Positions 61,949-64,000 of a DNA stretch of 64,000 nucleotides are shown piece after piece. Within the stretch, counting starts at the first letter, position 1; each line of letters starts with the position of its first letter. Position numbers and translations under genes: made by a program. Source of the stretch: Amycolatopsis sp. WQ 127309 (GTDB lineage Bacteria > Actinomycetota > Actinomycetes > Mycobacteriales > Pseudonocardiaceae); contig NZ_CP095481.1 of NCBI RefSeq assembly GCF_023023025.1, forward strand, positions 7,577,001-7,641,000, written 5' to 3'. The notes under the pieces were generated by a model that ran no database searches, was not told the DNA's origin, and worked only from the letters and a program-made list of their open reading frames with translations.

Positions 61949-62344
61949 CTACGCGCGAGCCGTGCGCAGCGACGCCACGACGGACCGCCCGCCGGTGAAG
62001 CACCAGATCGCGATCACCGGGTCGCAGAACGCGCAGCCGAACGACGAGTCGTGGGCGAACGGGAGGATCGGCTGGCCCTTCAGGTGGTGGACGACGTCCC
62101 AGCCGGTGTGCAGGAGCCAGCCGATCCCGATGAACGTCCACGAGTCGAGCCCGCGGAACGCGACGTAGGTCAGCACCGCGCAGAACGCCAGCTCCCACGG
62201 CCCGAGCGCACCACCGGAGAGGTAGGCCGCCCCGGCACCGGCGACCATCAGCGCGTTGAAGCGCTGCCGGTGCGGCTCGCGGATCAGCGAGTTGAGCAGG
62301 ACGTAGACGAGGCCGACCAGGATCGGCGCCAGTACCGCGATCAT
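61949..62344 (-). CDS. DUF6010-like small membrane protein
   Basis: A 131-aa membrane protein with about four helices: IAVLAPILVGLVYVLLN, FNALMVAGAGAAYL, LAFCAVLTYVAF and FIGIGWLLHTGWDVVHH. HTGWDVVHHLKGQPI and FGCAFCDPVIAIW are striking His/Trp/Cys motifs near the membrane face and are typical of DUF6010 as I recall it. The function is unknown. ATG at 62344 excludes a long upstream extension overlapping the MarR gene. Confidence 0.75.
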   Translation of the reverse strand: MIAVLAPILVGLVYVLLNSLIREPHRQRFNALMVAGAGAAYLSGGALGPWELAFCAVLTYVAFRGLDSWTFIGIGWLLHTGWDVVHHLKGQPILPFAHDSSFGCAFCDPVIAIWCFTGGRSVVASLRTARA

Positions 62345-62418
62345 GGTGGACCACGCTAGGAACCCGCGGCCGCACCGGCCAGTGGCTGTTCTGCCATCCT
62401 CCGCCGGATTCTCGCCAG

Positions 62419-62904
62419 TCAGGCTCCGAGGTGCTCCCGGTCCAGCCGGACGAGCGCCGCCAGCAGGTCGCCGCCCGGCGCGCCTTCGGCGCCGAACAGC
62501 CGCTGCTGGACCTCGATGACCAAGGGCAGCGCCGCCCGCAGGACGTCCCGCCCGGCGGTGGTGACCTCGACGCACTTGGCCCGGACGTCGGCCGCGCTGG
62601 GCGTCCGGGTGATGAATCCCTTGCCCGCCAGCGCCTTGAGCATGTGCGAGAGCTGCATCGGGTGGATGTCGCCGAAGCGGGAGAGCGCGGCCTGCGGCAC
62701 CGGTTCGCCGGCGCGCGCGAGCCACGCGGCCATGGTCAGCGTCATGAACTGGAGCTGGGTGAGGTCCAGCGGCACCAGCGCGCGGTCGGCCTCGCGCTGG
62801 TAGCGGTGTACGAGCCGCCACAGCACGAACCCGACCGCGTTCTCCGGCGCGCCGAGGGAGGCGTCGGCGAAGAGCGCGTCGAGGGCGCGGGTGTCGTTCT
62901 CCAT
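62419..62904 (-). CDS. MarR-family transcriptional regulator
   Basis: A 161-aa winged-helix repressor. VLWRLVHRYQREADRALVPL is the dimerisation helix; LTQLQFMTLTMAAWL, LSRFGDIHPMQLSHMLKALAGKGFI with the wing ITRTPSAADVRAKCVEVT follows. ATG at 62904 has TAGGAT 8 bases upstream. A 20-bp perfect palindrome lies 38 bases before the start, between it and the divergent gene at 62960, so it probably represses both. The inducer is likely an aromatic acid given the neighbour. Confidence 0.92.
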   Translation of the reverse strand: MENDTRALDALFADASLGAPENAVGFVLWRLVHRYQREADRALVPLDLTQLQFMTLTMAAWLARAGEPVPQAALSRFGDIHPMQLSHMLKALAGKGFITRTPSAADVRAKCVEVTTAGRDVLRAALPLVIEVQQRLFGAEGAPGGDLLAALVRLDREHLGA

Positions 62905-62941
62905 GCCGCCGGATCCTAAGCGTTGCGAGACGTGAAGGCCG

Positions 62942-62961
62942 ATACTAAAGTCGTTTAGTAT
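62942..62961. promoter_or_regulatory. MarR operator, perfect 20-bp palindrome
   Basis: ATACTAAA-GTCG-TTTAGTAT. It reaches into the ATG of the plus-strand gene (62960-62962), so bound repressor would cover both the promoter and the start codon. Confidence 0.85.
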
Positions 62962-63937
62962 GAGTGACGTACCCCTGAAGATCGGCTGCATGAAGTACGA
63001 CCGGACGCGTGCCCTGTTCGACGGCACCGTCGAGATCCCCGGCGCCGACGCGGTTTTCGAAGACGCGCGCCTCGCTTCGGACGTCTTCGAACGCATGGTG
63101 CGGGACCAGGCCTACGACATCGCCGAGCTGGGCCTGACGTTCTACCTGCGCACGCTCGACCTGGCGGACCCGCCGTTCGTGGCCCTCCCGGTGTTCCCGG
63201 CCCGGCACTTCCGCCACGCCGCCGTCTTCGTCAACACCAAGAGCGGCATCGAGCAGCCCGAGGACCTGGCCGGCAAGACGATCGGCGAGTTCGGCACCTA
63301 CGGCCACGATGCCGGCGTGGTCGCGAAAGGCGTCCTCGCCGATGACTACGGCGTGACGCCCGATCAGTCCCACTGGCTGGTCGGCGGCGTCGACGAACCC
63401 ATGGCGCCCTTCGGCTTCGTGCCCTTCCGGCACCCCGCGGACGTCGACGTCACCCCGGCCGGCCGGGCGCTCGGCCCGATGCTGGCCACCGGCGAGATCG
63501 ACGCCCTGATCTCGGGCCGCGTCCCGCAGTGCGTCGTCGACGGCGACCCGGCGGTCGGGCGGCTGTTCCCCGACTACGAGACCGTGGAACGGGAGTACTT
63601 CACGCGCACCGGCAGCCACCCGATCATGCACATCCTGGTCGTGCGCCGGGAGTTCCTCGCCGAGCACCCGGACGTCGTCCACGCGACGTGCCGGGCCTTC
63701 GGCGAGGCCAAGGACGCCGCGCTGACGCAGTACCGGCGCGGCGCCCTCGGCCAGCACGTCGAGCTGATGATCCCGTGGTTCACCCCGCTCTTCGAGCGCG
63801 ACGACCGGATGCTGAACGGCGACTGGTGGCCCTACGGCGTCGAGAAGAACCGCGACACGCTCGACACCTTCCTTCGCTACTTCTTCGAACAGGGCCTGGG
63901 TGACCGGCGGCGGACGGTCGACGAGCTGTTCACATGA
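62960..63937 (+). CDS. 4,5-dihydroxyphthalate decarboxylase-like protein
   Basis: A 325-aa cytoplasmic protein with a periplasmic-binding-protein-like fold, as in Pht5/4,5-dihydroxyphthalate decarboxylases. KIGCMKYDRTRALFDG, AYDIAELGLTFYLRTL, PVFPARHFRHAAVFVN, EDLAGKTIGEFGTYGHDAGV in parts and FGEAKDAAL match. No signal peptide. It would decarboxylate a hydroxylated aromatic acid. The ATG is fixed by the overlap with the operator. Phthalate oxygenase genes are not adjacent in the window; a minus-strand gene overlaps its 3' end. Confidence 0.88.
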   Translation: MSDVPLKIGCMKYDRTRALFDGTVEIPGADAVFEDARLASDVFERMVRDQAYDIAELGLTFYLRTLDLADPPFVALPVFPARHFRHAAVFVNTKSGIEQPEDLAGKTIGEFGTYGHDAGVVAKGVLADDYGVTPDQSHWLVGGVDEPMAPFGFVPFRHPADVDVTPAGRALGPMLATGEIDALISGRVPQCVVDGDPAVGRLFPDYETVEREYFTRTGSHPIMHILVVRREFLAEHPDVVHATCRAFGEAKDAALTQYRRGALGQHVELMIPWFTPLFERDDRMLNGDWWPYGVEKNRDTLDTFLRYFFEQGLGDRRRTVDELFT

Positions 63938-64000
63938 CCTCGTCCATTCCGCCGTTCTCCCGCCAGTCGGCGAGCAGTGCGTGGAAGGCGACCGGCCCGT
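63930..64000 (-). CDS. Partial CDS, C-terminus only
   Basis: Last 22 codons of a gene that continues beyond the window: GPVAFHALLADWRENGGMDEV plus Met, then TGA. Codon choice is GC-rich at third positions as in real genes. It overlaps the 3' end of the decarboxylase-like gene by 8 bases. The family cannot be told from this fragment. Confidence 0.5.
   Translation of the reverse strand, partial: GPVAFHALLADWRENGGMDEVM

Overview
The window looks like chromosomal DNA of a high-GC actinomycete, most probably a Pseudonocardiaceae member close to Amycolatopsis. The reasons are very GC-rich third codon positions, many GTG (and a few TTG) starts, head-to-tail genes joined by GTGA/ATGA overlaps, recurrent leaderless-type promoters, a snapalysin, type VII secretion-like substrates, and long perfect intergenic hairpins that I associate with Amycolatopsis. 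The genus is an inference; no rRNA or tRNA gene is present. I see no phage, insertion sequence, integrase or CRISPR array.

Layout. 14-4028: the end of a sugar operon (ABC permease, PfkB kinase, GH4 glycosidase, SIS isomerase-like). 4099-4647: a small ribbon-helix-helix repressor and a VOC protein behind four CTAG boxes spaced exactly 8 bp. 4933-8171: an AtuA-family protein coupled to a CaiB-type CoA-transferase. 8218-9586: a class F-like sortase lipoprotein and its probable exported partner. 9980-10867: a nitrilase-fold amidase. 10937-16759: a tight five-gene operon with a fatty acyl-AMP ligase, an acyl carrier protein, an EspC-like protein, a 1065-residue Gly/Ser-rich WXG-type protein and a small helical protein. 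16879-17213: an inverted array of 21-bp repeats. 17384-25360: GH15 enzyme and zwf, snapalysin, two esterases, a DpsC-like ketosynthase-III homologue with an unknown partner, and a lipoprotein. 25543-29333: SDR, histidine kinase, pseudokinase and LuxR regulator, all overlapping. 29459-31564: a secreted lectin-domain protein.

31630-43591 is a TetR-controlled acyl-CoA catabolic region: acyl-CoA dehydrogenase, acyl-CoA ligase, a two-subunit biotin carboxylase, enoyl-CoA hydratase, a TIGR03084 protein and a second AtuA. This matches, role by role, the acyclic terpene (citronellol/geraniol) utilisation cluster of pseudomonads. A near-identical 18-bp operator sits in front of the operon and again in front of a second acyl-CoA ligase beyond the TetR gene. 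43658-47812 holds an epoxide-hydrolase-like protein, a PucR-type regulator and two more alpha/beta hydrolases.

47950-59771 begins with a second 21-bp repeat array and two perfect LacI operators. It continues as a ten-gene operon: LacI regulator, three-part ABC importer, two ADP-ribosylglycohydrolase-family enzymes, a ribokinase-like kinase, a GH-like/FGE-like fusion, a CoA-transferase and a citrate-lyase-beta-like lyase. The set suggests uptake of a ribosyl or other glycosylated compound, cleavage, phosphorylation of the sugar and CoA-dependent breakdown of an acid aglycone; the substrate is unknown. 59823-64000 holds a large membrane protein, three small proteins, and a MarR regulator divergent from a 4,5-dihydroxyphthalate-decarboxylase-like protein, with a 20-bp perfect palindrome between them.

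The parts that look least explained are the acyl-AMP ligase/ACP/type VII-like operon, the ADP-ribosylglycohydrolase operon with its fusion protein, the 8-bp CTAG operator and the two 21-bp phased arrays.
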